A stretch of DNA of 54,487 nt from an uncultured Coriobacteriaceae bacterium (GCA_902801175.1 CADCHF010000024.1:1-54487); one strand, 5' to 3'; counted from the first letter of the stretch, positions 34,446 to 43,655 are shown. The notes: generated by a model not told the origin, from the sequence alone. Made by a program: numbers and translations.

Positions 34446-35993
34446 CTATGCGATGTTCTGGAACTCGTAGCCGCGCAGCGACCATGCCTTGTGGTCTCCC
34501 TTGATGGTGGAGGTCACGGCAAGGTTCTTGATGTCGAGCGGGAACCAGCGGGTGGTCATGGTGGCCTCGCCGCCGTTGACGAAGATCTCGACCACGGAGG
34601 TGTCGACCATCACGCGCACGCTCTCGATCTTGCCGGCAGAAAGCGCGGAGAGCGGGAGACGACGGACGCTGCGGAAGCGGCCGGCATGGCTGTGGAAGAC
34701 CAGCTCTGCGTCGTGGTCGTTGATCACAAACTCGAGGTCGCCGTTGAGCATGAAGTGGCCCTTGCCCTCGATGTCGGTGATCTGGAACTCGCCAATGCCG
34801 TCAAAGCGTGCGCCAATGGCACCATCCATGCTGAACTTGTCGTAGGTGGAGCTGCCCATGAAGCCCGTGGAGCCCTTGGCGAGCTCTTCCTTGAACTCGA
34901 CCTCGCCGGTGCGCAGCTGCTCCATCTCGGCCACGGGCCACTGGCAGATCTTGCCGGCCTCGTTGAGCGTGAGCTCGCGCGGCATAGTGAGGGTGTGTGC
35001 CCACTCGGGAGTGGTGGGAACGTCGTACTCAAACTCCATGTCGGCAACGCCGGCCCAAGCCATGAGGATCTTGCGGCCGCTCTCGTCCTCAAACACCTGG
35101 CAGGCATAGAAGTCAAAGCCAAAGTCGAGCTCGACGAAGTCGTCGACGTTCATGCAGGGATAGGGGTTCTCGGCGTCAAACTTGCCGGGGTCCTGCTGCA
35201 GCAGGTCGATGACCTTGCCGTCTACGGGGAAGTAGCCGGAGTTGTGGATGGTCTGGAAGCGATACTGGGTCTTGGGCACGCCCTGCGGGCACACGAACAG
35301 GAACTCCTTGTCGCCAAACTTGGCAACGCTCGGGCACTCCCACATGTAGCCAAACGGACCGTCGCCCACGTTGGTGGCACTACCAGCCATCTCCCACTTG
35401 ATGCCGTCGTCAGAGGTGTAGAGCAGCGCGCAGCCATGGCTCTCCATGGTGCGGCAACCAAGCAGCATCCACCACTTGTCGTCCTGGCGCCAGACCTTGG
35501 GGTCGCGCACGTGGTTGGAGGCGTAGGCGGGGTACTGGTCGTTGCACAGGACCGGCTGCTTCTCGCCGAGGGTGATGTGGCAGTTGTCGCCGTCGTCGGT
35601 GCAGCGCACGAGGGTCTCGTTAGCCTTGCGGCCAGAGAAGTCAAAGTCATAGCCGTCGGCGCGAGTGCCCATGAGCTCGTTGCCGGTGTAATAGAGCCAC
35701 AGCTCGTCGCCGTTGACGATGCCAGAGCCGGAGTACGAGCCGTTCTTGTCGGTCTGGACGCTCGGCATGATGGCGCCGCCGTGCCAGTACCAGGTCAGCA
35801 GATCAGGGCTCGACCAATGACCCCAGCCGTGGCCGGCCTCGCGCGGCCAACGGGGCTCGTACTGATGGAAGATGTGATAGACGCCCTTGAAGTGCGAGAG
35901 GCCGTTGGGGTCGGTGATGTTGCCATCGGGCATCTGCAGGTGGTACTTAAGGCGCCAGTTGTGCGACTGGTCGAGCTTGACGAGCATGGTCAT
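34446..35993 (-). CDS. GH32 sucrose(-6-phosphate) hydrolase / beta-fructosidase 3
   Basis: A 515-residue GH32 enzyme, cytoplasmic. Motifs: NITDPNGL with nucleophile Asp28 (the usual Asn before Asp is Thr), RDPKVW, and WECPSV with the acid/base Glu. It matches GH32 gene 1 through much of its length (for example HIFHQYxPRWP and GHGWGHW), suggesting a duplication, while it stands 13 kb from the rest of the sugar genes. GAGGA supports the start; an internal ATG two codons later is possible. The operator at 36035-36050 places it in the same regulon. Confidence 0.92.
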   Translation of the reverse strand: MTMLVKLDQSHNWRLKYHLQMPDGNITDPNGLSHFKGVYHIFHQYEPRWPREAGHGWGHWSSPDLLTWYWHGGAIMPSVQTDKNGSYSGSGIVNGDELWLYYTGNELMGTRADGYDFDFSGRKANETLVRCTDDGDNCHITLGEKQPVLCNDQYPAYASNHVRDPKVWRQDDKWWMLLGCRTMESHGCALLYTSDDGIKWEMAGSATNVGDGPFGYMWECPSVAKFGDKEFLFVCPQGVPKTQYRFQTIHNSGYFPVDGKVIDLLQQDPGKFDAENPYPCMNVDDFVELDFGFDFYACQVFEDESGRKILMAWAGVADMEFEYDVPTTPEWAHTLTMPRELTLNEAGKICQWPVAEMEQLRTGEVEFKEELAKGSTGFMGSSTYDKFSMDGAIGARFDGIGEFQITDIEGKGHFMLNGDLEFVINDHDAELVFHSHAGRFRSVRRLPLSALSAGKIESVRVMVDTSVVEIFVNGGEATMTTRWFPLDIKNLAVTSTIKGDHKAWSLRGYEFQNIA

Positions 35994-36034
35994 GGGCGGG
36001 TTCCTCTCACGCGTCGTTTGCGGGCTGGGTGTTC

Positions 36035-36050
36035 ATGAGAACGATTTCAT
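36035..36050. promoter_or_regulatory. LacI-type operator upstream of GH32 gene 3
   Basis: ATGAGAACGATTTCAT, sharing ATGAGAACG with the site before GH32 gene 1 and AACGATT with those at 10159 and 22178. Confidence 0.65.
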
Positions 36051-36204
36051 ATTAGGGCCAAGAAGCTCGTTTTTGCTTTTGGCCGTGCCATGAGTTTGCA
36101 AGCGGACGGGGGAAGGACTGTGACTGGAAGAAGCCATAACGATATGGAAGAGCAGCATTAGCCGCTTCTCGGCGCGTTAGCTCGTGCTGCAAAGGCTCGG
36201 TTGA

Positions 36205-38448
36205 CTACCGCTTGGCCCCTTTGTGGCAAATGAGATAGCAGCAGAAGTCCTTGGCGGAACGCTCAAAGTCGTGGGGGAGGACCCTTGCGCTCACGTCGGT
36301 TGCCAAAAGGCCGGCCGAGCGAAGGGCGGGTTCGTTGAGCTTGAACTTGTTTGCATTGCAGGCAAAGACGATCTGCCCCTGCTTTGAGAGCACGTTTGAG
36401 GCTGCACGCAGCAGGTCAACATGGTCGCGCTGCAGCTCCCATGGCTTATCGGTCTTGCTGCCCTTGATGGCGGGCATGCGTGCAGGAGGAACGCAAATGA
36501 CGAGGTCATAGGCATGGTGCTTGGCCGCCTCTTGGCTGAGCCAGATGCGTGCGTCCTCGCGCATAAGCTTGTGGCGGGTGCCCGCCAGGCCATTTGCGGC
36601 CATGTTCTGACCAATCTGTTCTAGACGATCTTCAAAGACGTCGATCGAGACGGTGCTCGTTGCGGCCTTTGCGGCATATACGGTGGCTGCCCCACTGGTG
36701 GCAAAGAGGTTGGCCACCCGGGACCCATCAGACAGAGACGCTACGAGTTGTCGCAAGCCCCGCTGCACAAGCGGCAGGCCCGTGTCGGGGCGCGCCGCAA
36801 GGTCGATGTCAAAGCAAAGCTCGTCCTCGCACACGGTCAGGGGCTTTGGCTGTTGCGAGGGCTGACGAGAGCTGCGGGCGTTTGCGTCTCGCCATGGATG
36901 GGCCACGACATCTGCCATGGGGATGTCGAGCACCGCCGATGTCAGCGCGACCGCATCGGCAAAGCGACGAACCGCCCGCTGCTCGTCAACCGAGCCCGGC
37001 CGTCTGCGCTCCTCAACAAGAGCCATGCTCCGCTTGCTGCCTGCATGCGTTCCCAAATAGAGCTCGACCGAGAGGGCATACTCTGGGAGGTCGGCATCGT
37101 AGACGCGGAAGGCGCTCAGCCCCTCGCGCTTGGCCCAACGCGTGCGCTCCTTTGCCACCTTGCGCAGTCGCGATGCAAACTGTTGGCTGCCCGTTTCTGC
37201 CACGGCCACGCTGCGTTGGACGCCTGCCAATGACACGACGCTCACCGTCTGGCGCGACTGCGACGGGGAGTCGTAGCTGCGGACCCAGGTCTCGATGGGG
37301 CCGTTGTGGCAGGCGAGGGTGCTGCTTGGCACAAGCCCCAGTGCTGAGTCGATGCCAGCGTCGGGGCTGATGAGCGTGAGCTGCCAGTTGGCTGGCAGGG
37401 CCTGCACTGCGGCAGAGAGCGACTCGTAGACCTGCGTGAGCTTGTCTCCTGCCGAGAGACGGATGCCATAGGGCGGGTTTGCTGCCATGAGGCCAGGAGC
37501 ACTTGACTGCTTGGTCACCCCGCGAAGATGACGGGCGAGGTTTGCCGCGTCGTCCACAAAGAAGGAAATGTGGCCGCTCACTCCTGCGCGCTCGGCGTTG
37601 GCCTTGGCGATGGCAATGGCCGCTGGGTCGAGGTCACCTGCCACGATGCGCGGCCTGCCAGCTGGAGGCAGGGCTTGTTCGCGGGCAGACGCCACAAGGC
37701 CGTTCCACAGACCCTCGTCATGGCCTGTCCAGCCCTCAAAGCCCCAGCGCCTGCGCAACAGCCCTGGTGCTACGTTTGCCGCAATGAGGGCAGCCTCGAT
37801 GGCAAGGGTGCCCGACCCGCACATGGGGTCGGCAAATGCTCCGCCGTCCTGCGCCAAACGGGTCCATCCCGACGCAAGCAGGATGCCTGCCGCAAGCGTC
37901 TCCTTGAGAGGCGCCTGCGTTTGCGTGCCATCCTCACGGTACCCTCGCCTGTGAAGGGACGATCCCGAAAGGTTGAGATAGATTGTGGCACGCTGCTGGT
38001 GAACAGCCACATTGACAGAGAAGTCGGGGTCGGCGGCATCAACGTTGGGCCTTGTGCCGCGCTTGTCGCGCAAGCGGTCGCAAAGCGCGTCTTTGACCTT
38101 GAGCGCGGTAAAGCGGGTGTTGCGAAGCTTTTGGTTTTCGCCGTGGGCGTCAACGGCAATGGTGGCGCCGGGCAGCAGGAGCTGCTCCCAGGAAATGTCA
38201 TAGACGTTGTGATAGAGCGCGTCGGCGTCGCTTGCATCCACGCGCGCGAGCACAAGCTGAATGCGTGTGGCAACGCGGCTCCAAAGGCAGGCCCTGTAGC
38301 CATCCAAGAGCGTGCCAAAAGTGGCTACGCCAGCCTTAAGGGGACGCACGCGCCGCAACCCAAGCGCCCTGAGCTCTTGGGCAAGGGTCTGCTCAAAGCC
38401 GCTGGCACAACGGGCAAAGTACTCGAGCTGGTCGTTGTTGGTGCTCAC
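36205..38448 (-). CDS. rlmL: RlmKL-type 23S rRNA guanine methyltransferase
   Basis: A 747-residue two-enzyme fusion. Residues 1-165 hold the THUMP RNA-binding region; about 165-400 the RlmL-type N2-guanine methyltransferase with DPMCGSGT for SAM and NPPYG for catalysis. About 455-747 is the RlmK-like domain, which in E. coli makes m7G2069. In this domain the expected DPPxF motif reads CVPPARMP, and the SAM-binding loop is LFATSGAATVYAA, so activity of the second half is less certain. The order matches E. coli RlmKL. It is encoded alone, with RNA target in domain V of 23S rRNA presumed. Confidence 0.88.
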   Translation of the reverse strand: MSTNNDQLEYFARCASGFEQTLAQELRALGLRRVRPLKAGVATFGTLLDGYRACLWSRVATRIQLVLARVDASDADALYHNVYDISWEQLLLPGATIAVDAHGENQKLRNTRFTALKVKDALCDRLRDKRGTRPNVDAADPDFSVNVAVHQQRATIYLNLSGSSLHRRGYREDGTQTQAPLKETLAAGILLASGWTRLAQDGGAFADPMCGSGTLAIEAALIAANVAPGLLRRRWGFEGWTGHDEGLWNGLVASAREQALPPAGRPRIVAGDLDPAAIAIAKANAERAGVSGHISFFVDDAANLARHLRGVTKQSSAPGLMAANPPYGIRLSAGDKLTQVYESLSAAVQALPANWQLTLISPDAGIDSALGLVPSSTLACHNGPIETWVRSYDSPSQSRQTVSVVSLAGVQRSVAVAETGSQQFASRLRKVAKERTRWAKREGLSAFRVYDADLPEYALSVELYLGTHAGSKRSMALVEERRRPGSVDEQRAVRRFADAVALTSAVLDIPMADVVAHPWRDANARSSRQPSQQPKPLTVCEDELCFDIDLAARPDTGLPLVQRGLRQLVASLSDGSRVANLFATSGAATVYAAKAATSTVSIDVFEDRLEQIGQNMAANGLAGTRHKLMREDARIWLSQEAAKHHAYDLVICVPPARMPAIKGSKTDKPWELQRDHVDLLRAASNVLSKQGQIVFACNANKFKLNEPALRSAGLLATDVSARVLPHDFERSAKDFCCYLICHKGAKR

Positions 38449-38678
38449 GGGCGCCTCCGCAAATGGACTGGGATTTGGTGATGTCCCATTGTACCTGCCA
38501 GCATGTGTTGGGGCCGAGGCATATCAAACCACCACCTGCCCTCGAGCCGCCCTTGTTGGCTGAGCATGGTCGTTGAGGCCACCGTCGCCCAATTTGAACA
38601 AAGTCCGCGAGACTGATTGGTCGCGCTGCGAGTATCATCGGATGGTACTCCGCAAACGACCTGAAGGGACATACAGCC

Positions 38679-39611
38679 ATGCCGGCCAATCAGCGCAACA
38701 ATGCCCAGCGCGGCAATACTCGCAACAACGACAGGCGCAAGGAGCGCACCGAGAGCGCCCAGAAGCATATTGCCTATGTGGACGCGCATCTTTCCAATGA
38801 GGTGGCTCGCTCCCTGGCCGAGCTCAAGGTCTACGACGCAAAGCCTGCCGCACAGGTCGAAGGCTGCGTCCCCGAGGTCAAGGTTGTTGACCAGGACAGC
38901 GTGACGGCCGTGCTCGAGCAGGGCAGGGGCCTAGCCAGCGCGTGTGACCTTGCCGTGCTCGACTTTGCCTCGTTTGTGGATGTGGGCGGCTCGTACGATC
39001 GCGGCTTCTTTGCGCAGGAGCAGGCGCTGTGCTCCGAGTCGACGCTGTTCAACGTGCTGCGCGAGCAAAAGGGCTGGTATGGCGAGAACCGCCGCCGAAA
39101 CCTCAACTGCGAGCTGTATCGCAACCGTGGCCTTGTGGTTCCCAAGGTTCGCTTTGATCGCGAGAAGTACCACAGCTACGCCGACGTCATTGTGGTGGCA
39201 GCCCCCAACGCGCGCCGCGCCCGCGAGAACTATCGCATCAAGGACGACACCCTCGTGGCCGCCATGCGCGACCGCATCCGCTTTGTTTTGGCCATTGCCG
39301 ACGAGCTTGGCCACGACAAGCTGATTCTTGGCGCCTATGGTTGTGGCTCGTTTGGCTGGGATGCCGCCGTGGTGGCCGAGCTCTTCCGTACCGAGCTTGC
39401 CACCGGCACTCATGTTGCCAAGCAGGTGACCTTTGCCATTCCGCGCGTTCGCTTCAACGACCATCTTGCGCGCTTTGAGCACGCCTTCGCAGCGTTCCCC
39501 GAGGCAAACGACAAGCCCTACGTCAAGCCCGAGGATCGTCCGAGGCCGCAGGTCAAGCGCGAGGACGAAGAGGACGACGAGGACGAGGAAGACTGGCGCA
39601 AGTACCTGTAG
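38679..39611 (+). CDS. TIGR02452 family PARG-like macrodomain protein, altered catalytic motif
   Basis: A 310-residue protein of the bacterial-type poly(ADP-ribose) glycohydrolase family, which binds ADP-ribose and removes it from proteins or nucleic acids. The family signature FAS...PGGG...AQEE is present as DFASFVDVGGSYDRGFFAQEQALC: GGG has become GGS and the second Glu of the QEE pair is Gln115. The later GAYGCGSFGWDA macrodomain loop is intact. The first 30 residues are basic and Asn/Arg-rich, the last 35 strongly acidic, both probably disordered. AAGGGA supports the start. It ends at a strong terminator. Binding without efficient hydrolysis is possible. Confidence 0.85.
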   Translation: MPANQRNNAQRGNTRNNDRRKERTESAQKHIAYVDAHLSNEVARSLAELKVYDAKPAAQVEGCVPEVKVVDQDSVTAVLEQGRGLASACDLAVLDFASFVDVGGSYDRGFFAQEQALCSESTLFNVLREQKGWYGENRRRNLNCELYRNRGLVVPKVRFDREKYHSYADVIVVAAPNARRARENYRIKDDTLVAAMRDRIRFVLAIADELGHDKLILGAYGCGSFGWDAAVVAELFRTELATGTHVAKQVTFAIPRVRFNDHLARFEHAFAAFPEANDKPYVKPEDRPRPQVKREDEEDDEDEEDWRKYL

Positions 39612-39647
39612 GCACGAGCCAGTGGCTCTGCCTCATTAAGACGAACG

Positions 39648-39681
39648 GCCTCCCGCTTCTGCGCGCTGAGAAGCGGGAGGC
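39648..39681. terminator. Terminator between convergent genes
   Basis: Perfect 13 bp stem GCCTCCCGCTTCT/AGAAGCGGGAGGC followed by TTTCTTTT on the plus strand. Confidence 0.88.
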
Positions 39682-39717
39682 TTTCTTTTGTGGGACGCGT
39701 GGCGGTTGCAGCCAAGC

Positions 39718-40380
39718 CTATAGCGCGTACTCGTTTCCGCTGTACTGCCAAACGCTGTAGTGCTGCGGGTTGTCGTACGCCTTTATGGGGTAGCCCCTCG
39801 TGTTGCGATAGGACTCAATCTCGCCGGAGGCCTGCTCGGTCCAGCCACGTCTGCCAACATACTGCCAGGTGTCGCCGTTGTCGGCCATATGCACAACGGT
39901 GATGGGGTGGCTGACCGTCTGCTCGAGGGCCGTGAGGAACTTTTGCAGCACCCATGGCGCAAAGGGGTTAAAGAGGTAGAAGTCGGTGTAGCGGTTGAGA
40001 TCCAGGTCAAGAGCGCTGCCCTGGATTACATGTATGTTGGGATACCTCTGGCTCCAGTCTGCGGCAATGGACGCAAGGTCGGGGTCGAGCTCCACGCCCG
40101 TGGCCTGGCCCTTGTATCCCATGCGGGCAAAGTGGGCAAGCACACGACCCGAGCTGCATCCCACATCCAGCAGGTGAGAGTGCTCATTAAAGTCAAAGTG
40201 CCTAAACAGCTCCTCGAGCACAAAGTAGAAGGTAGGGGAGGCGTCGTGCGCGCCTTGCACCATAAAGCGTGTCTCACGCTCGTCTACGAGCGAAACTCCG
40301 CAGGTGGCAAGGTCAATCTCTGTGTCGTGTGCAATGAGATCGTCGAGGTTTGCGATGGGTCGCTGCCTGCCTGTGGCCAT
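39718..40380 (-). CDS. Class I SAM-dependent methyltransferase
   Basis: A 220-residue cytoplasmic protein. SAM motif I is HLLDVGCSSGRVL near residue 70, followed by GVELDPDLA (acidic end of beta-2) and FNPFAPW at motif IV. The C-terminal part is Tyr/Trp-rich. Start supported by AAGGAG. Substrate not determinable; resembles small-molecule or protein methyltransferases of class I without further family assignment. Confidence 0.78.
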   Translation of the reverse strand: MATGRQRPIANLDDLIAHDTEIDLATCGVSLVDERETRFMVQGAHDASPTFYFVLEELFRHFDFNEHSHLLDVGCSSGRVLAHFARMGYKGQATGVELDPDLASIAADWSQRYPNIHVIQGSALDLDLNRYTDFYLFNPFAPWVLQKFLTALEQTVSHPITVVHMADNGDTWQYVGRRGWTEQASGEIESYRNTRGYPIKAYDNPQHYSVWQYSGNEYAL

Positions 40381-40508
40381 GCCTTGCTCCTTGAGTCAAA
40401 TCTTGGGTGGCGCTCGTGCCCGCGCCTGGCTTGGTTCAGCCATTCTATACGACCGCACCCATCGCTGGCATACAATGCCCTGAGAGATGGTGCGTGCTGG
40501 GGGGCATT

Positions 40509-40967
40509 GTGGCAGAGACAAGCTGGGCAGAGGTTCTTGAGCAGATTGAGCGTTTGCTCGAGCGGCCGTATTGGGTCGTTGACCTGCTTCCCGTGCAGGT
40601 TCCCGCACATGGTGCTGGGCAGTTCTTTGCGGTTGAGCAGCTGCTGCTTACAGGGCCTCGGGGCGACTCCCTGCGTAGGGCCTTTGCCGACGTGCTTCTG
40701 TGTCTTAACTGCTACTTTGATTTTGTGGTGGTGCTTGACGAGGACGAAACTGGTCTCGTAAACCCAGACCCCAAGATTCTTGATAACTGGGTAAGGGATG
40801 GAAGGCGCTCGTTGAGCATCGTTTTGGTGGGCGTGGATGTGCTCATACAAGTGACGCCCCAAAGCACCTGCATGACCGTCTATAACTCATCACCTGACCT
40901 GCTCAAAATGCTCGAGAAGCTCGCCGTGGCGGCAGGGCTATTCCTTTGGCAGCCAGGTGAGGCCTAA
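40509..40967 (+). CDS. Unknown protein, about 152 residues
   Basis: Starts at a GTG preceded by GGGGGG at four-base spacing; the open frame runs further upstream to 40407 but without a ribosome site and over the neighbouring promoter. It is a compact alpha/beta protein with a hydrophobic FDFVVVLDEDE strand and SIVLVGVDVLIQV, no signal peptide, no membrane helix. Family not recognised; resembles small sensor-like folds only in general layout. Upstream is a divergent methyltransferase. Confidence 0.62.
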   Translation: MAETSWAEVLEQIERLLERPYWVVDLLPVQVPAHGAGQFFAVEQLLLTGPRGDSLRRAFADVLLCLNCYFDFVVVLDEDETGLVNPDPKILDNWVRDGRRSLSIVLVGVDVLIQVTPQSTCMTVYNSSPDLLKMLEKLAVAAGLFLWQPGEA

Positions 40968-41079
40968 GCTTTCTTGCGCGAGTGGCGCCAAGGCCTTAAT
41001 GCTATCTAGTCCCAGCACTCGCGGCTTTGCGTACGCTCTCTGTTATAGTTAGTTATGGCTAACAATTGGAGGCGCGCTT

Positions 41080-41569
41080 ATGAGCAAGAGCGAAGACCAT
41101 CTGCCACTTTACGGGCCAGGTCCCCTCTATGTGGGAACGATTGTTGTTTTGACGGTCGCTGCGATTGCCGGCTCGCTTGTGGGCGTGTTGCCGGTTACTC
41201 GCTCCGCCGCGCTTGTGTGGCCCATGCGCATTGCAGGTGCGGCGCTCGTTGCGGGTGGTATTGCGCTTTGGGTGGCTGCGGTGTTTGGCGCAAAGATTGA
41301 CGAGGGGATAGAGGGGAATCACCTGGTGACAGCTGGTGCCTATGCCCTGGTGAGAAACCCCATTTACACGGCCTTCTCGCTTGTGTGTACAGGGGTTCTT
41401 TTGGCATTTGAACCTGTGGCTCCTCGTCCTGCCGCTCGTGTTTTGGCTGTTTATGACGCTCCTCATGAGGGCGACCGAGGAGAAGTGGCTGCTAGAGCTC
41501 TACGGACAGGATTACGCTGACTACTGCGCACGGGTCAACCGCTGCATCCCATGGTTTCCCCGGCGTTAG
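41080..41569 (+). pseudogene. Isoprenylcysteine carboxyl methyltransferase-like membrane protein, frameshifted
   Basis: An ICMT/PEMT-like integral membrane methyltransferase. The first frame (from ATG 41080, behind GGAGG) has membrane helices, then GNHLVTAGAYALVRNPIYTAF, the SAM-binding signature, and leaves the family after GVLLAF near 41410. The family C-terminus, NLWLLVLP through RATEEKWLLELYGQDYADYC to WFPRR, follows in another frame to 41569. A 1-base gain in the GGGG or TTTT run near 41395, or a 2-base loss just before AACCTG, would explain it. As read, the product lacks its last helices and catalytic tail. Sequencing error cannot be excluded. Confidence 0.8.
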
Positions 41570-41574
41570 GTGGG

Positions 41575-41704
41575 GTGTGTCAGTGGGGGCTTACAATTTG
41601 ACACGCTCGGAAACTCGTCTGTTCTGAAGCTAGCCGCTCTCGAAGGTCCATCTCCCTGGCGACTTGACTGAGTGTGTCAAATTGTACGTCCCCACTGACA
41701 CACC
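41575..41704. repeat. Family B inverted repeat
   Basis: GTGTGTCAGTGGGGGCTTAC at 41575 with TTGACAC, and the near-complementary GTGTGTCAAATTGTACGTCC to GACACAC ending at 41704, around a 60-base unique centre. Same words as at 34293-34377 and 51889-52143. Confidence 0.75.
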
Positions 41705-41819
41705 TCCCTCAGGTGGGGGTGCGGTATTTGTGAGTGACGACTTATCATATGCCGGCCATTCGCTAGGCTCGATTCTGTACTATTAACCGAGGTTGACAAT
41801 GCTTTGAGTAGTTGCGGAG

Positions 41820-42536
41820 ATGCCGGCGGTGGTGGATTTGGCACTGCAGATGCTGAGATGTGTGGAGGTGCTGTTGGCCTTCATCATCCCTGCAGTGCTG
41901 GTGCTTTTGCCGGTGCGCCTGTTTACCAAGGTGCCTTCATTTGTGTTTCGCAAGCTCTTGCATGTGGTCGCCTTCACCTGCGTCTCGCTCATGATCTTGT
42001 TTACCGTGAGCTGGCAGGCTGCGGCCGCTACTTCGGTCGTATTTGCGCTGGTCATCTACCCTCTCCTTGGCATCATTGAGCCTATGCCGTGGTACGGAAC
42101 CCTCTTTGTGCAAAAGGAGCCCGGTGAGATTCGTCAGAGCCTGCTCATGCTCTTTTTCATGTTTGCTGGGGTCATAACGGTGTCGTGGGGCATCTTTGGC
42201 AGGCCCGATTGCGCGGCGGCTGCTATCTTGATGTGGGGCACTGGCGATGCGGCCGCGGCGCTCGTGGGCGTACCTCTTGGGAAGCACAAGGTCAACCCGC
42301 CTCTTTCCGATGGCAAGAAGTCGTGGGAGGGTACCTTGGCCATGCTGGCAACTTCTTTTGTGTTTGGGGTCACCCTCCTTGTGGCCGTGCATGGCATGCC
42401 GCCCGAGCTGGCACTTCCCGCGGTTGCTGCCGGGGCAGTTGTTGGTGCGGCAACAGAGCTTGTAACGCCAAGCAAGTACGATACGGTTTCGGTCCCTGTT
42501 GCTGTTCTTGCGGTGCTGCTCGTCTTTCTTGGGTGA
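41820..42536 (+). CDS. CTP-dependent lipid kinase / phosphatidate cytidylyltransferase-like membrane protein
   Basis: A 238-residue protein with six or seven membrane helices. The RKLLHV segment, then WGTGDAAAALVG and GKHK...GKKSWEGT, are the CTP-binding signature of the dolichol kinase, phytol kinase, DGK1 and CDP-DAG synthase superfamily. It probably phosphorylates a polyprenol or diacylglycerol on the membrane. The start is uncertain: ATG 41820 has GCGGAG too close, and nearby GTG codons at 41829/41832 are alternatives. Confidence 0.8.
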   Translation: MPAVVDLALQMLRCVEVLLAFIIPAVLVLLPVRLFTKVPSFVFRKLLHVVAFTCVSLMILFTVSWQAAAATSVVFALVIYPLLGIIEPMPWYGTLFVQKEPGEIRQSLLMLFFMFAGVITVSWGIFGRPDCAAAAILMWGTGDAAAALVGVPLGKHKVNPPLSDGKKSWEGTLAMLATSFVFGVTLLVAVHGMPPELALPAVAAGAVVGAATELVTPSKYDTVSVPVAVLAVLLVFLG

Positions 42537-42677
42537 GGTTTAGGCGCGCCGCGTTGCTGGGCAGAGGGTGCCGCGAATTGTTACGATGCCCCACCCTGCC
42601 TGTTACGACTGTAAGACTACGCTAAAAGCTGATTTATTCTCCTTCTATTGACTTTGCCACCAAGAGGGAGGTAGCTC

Positions 42678-43655
42678 ATGAATATTGCAATTGCTGGCTA
42701 TGGCAACCTGGGCCGCGGCGTTGAGGCAGCTGTTGCCAACGCTTCTGACATGGACCTTGTTGCCATCTTTACCAGGCGCGACCCGGCCACTGTGACCGTT
42801 GCGACCGATACTCCTGTGTATGCGTGGGACAAGATGTCCGATATGACCGACCAGATTGACGTGGTGGTCATTTGCGGCGGCAGCGCCACCGACCTTCCCA
42901 AGCAGACCCCCGAGCTTGCCAAGCTCTTCACCGTGGTCGACAGCTTTGACACGCACGCAAACATTCCAACGCATTTTGCAAACGTGGATGCGGCGGCTCG
43001 CGAGGCTGGCACCATTGGTGTTATTAGCTGCGGCTGGGACCCCGGCCTGTTCTCGATCGCGCGTCTCTACGCAAGCGCGGCGCTGCCCAATGGCGCGGAC
43101 TACACCTTCTGGGGCCGCGGAGTGAGCCAGGGTCACTCCGATGCCATCCGCCGTATCCCCGGCGTGGTCGATGCTCGCCAGTACACCGTGCCTGTGCCCG
43201 AGGCCGTTGAGGCCGCGCGTTCTGGCAAGAACCCCACGCTTACCACGCGCCAGAAGCATACGCGCGAGTGCTATGTCGTGGCCGAGGAAGGCGCCGACCT
43301 CGCTGCCATCGAGCAGGCCATTGTTACCATGCCCAACTACTTCAGCGACAACGACACAACGGTGACTTTCATCTCTCAGGAGGAGCTCAACGCAAATCAC
43401 GCGGGTCTGCCCCATGCCGGCACGGTCATCCGCAGTGGTCGCACGGGCCTTTCCGATGAGTTTGGTGACACCATCGAGTTCTCGCTTACGCTTGACTCCA
43501 ACCCGTACTTTACTGGTAGTGTGCTTGCCAGCGTGGCGCGCGCGGCATATCGCATGCGCCAGGACGGTCAGGTTGGCGCTCGCACCATGTTTGATATTCC
43601 GCCCGCACTGCTCTCGCCGCTCTCGGGCGAGGAGCTGCGTGCCCACCTGATGTAG
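42678..43655 (+). CDS. ddh: meso-Diaminopimelate dehydrogenase
   Basis: A 325-residue NADPH enzyme that makes meso-diaminopimelate directly from tetrahydrodipicolinate and ammonia, the one-step branch of lysine and cell-wall synthesis. The nucleotide fold IAGYGNLGRGVE, the GGSATDLPKQ loop, the substrate motif ISCGWDPGLFSIARLYA and the WGRGVSQGHSDAIRR motif are those of Ddh. Strong GGGAGG precedes ATG. It is followed 58 nt later by lysA, a natural lysine pair. Confidence 0.95.
   Translation: MNIAIAGYGNLGRGVEAAVANASDMDLVAIFTRRDPATVTVATDTPVYAWDKMSDMTDQIDVVVICGGSATDLPKQTPELAKLFTVVDSFDTHANIPTHFANVDAAAREAGTIGVISCGWDPGLFSIARLYASAALPNGADYTFWGRGVSQGHSDAIRRIPGVVDARQYTVPVPEAVEAARSGKNPTLTTRQKHTRECYVVAEEGADLAAIEQAIVTMPNYFSDNDTTVTFISQEELNANHAGLPHAGTVIRSGRTGLSDEFGDTIEFSLTLDSNPYFTGSVLASVARAAYRMRQDGQVGARTMFDIPPALLSPLSGEELRAHLM

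Noticed and set aside
40407..40508. Longer N-terminus of the unknown protein at 40509
   Set aside because: No ribosome site, and the region contains the divergent methyltransferase upstream sequence.
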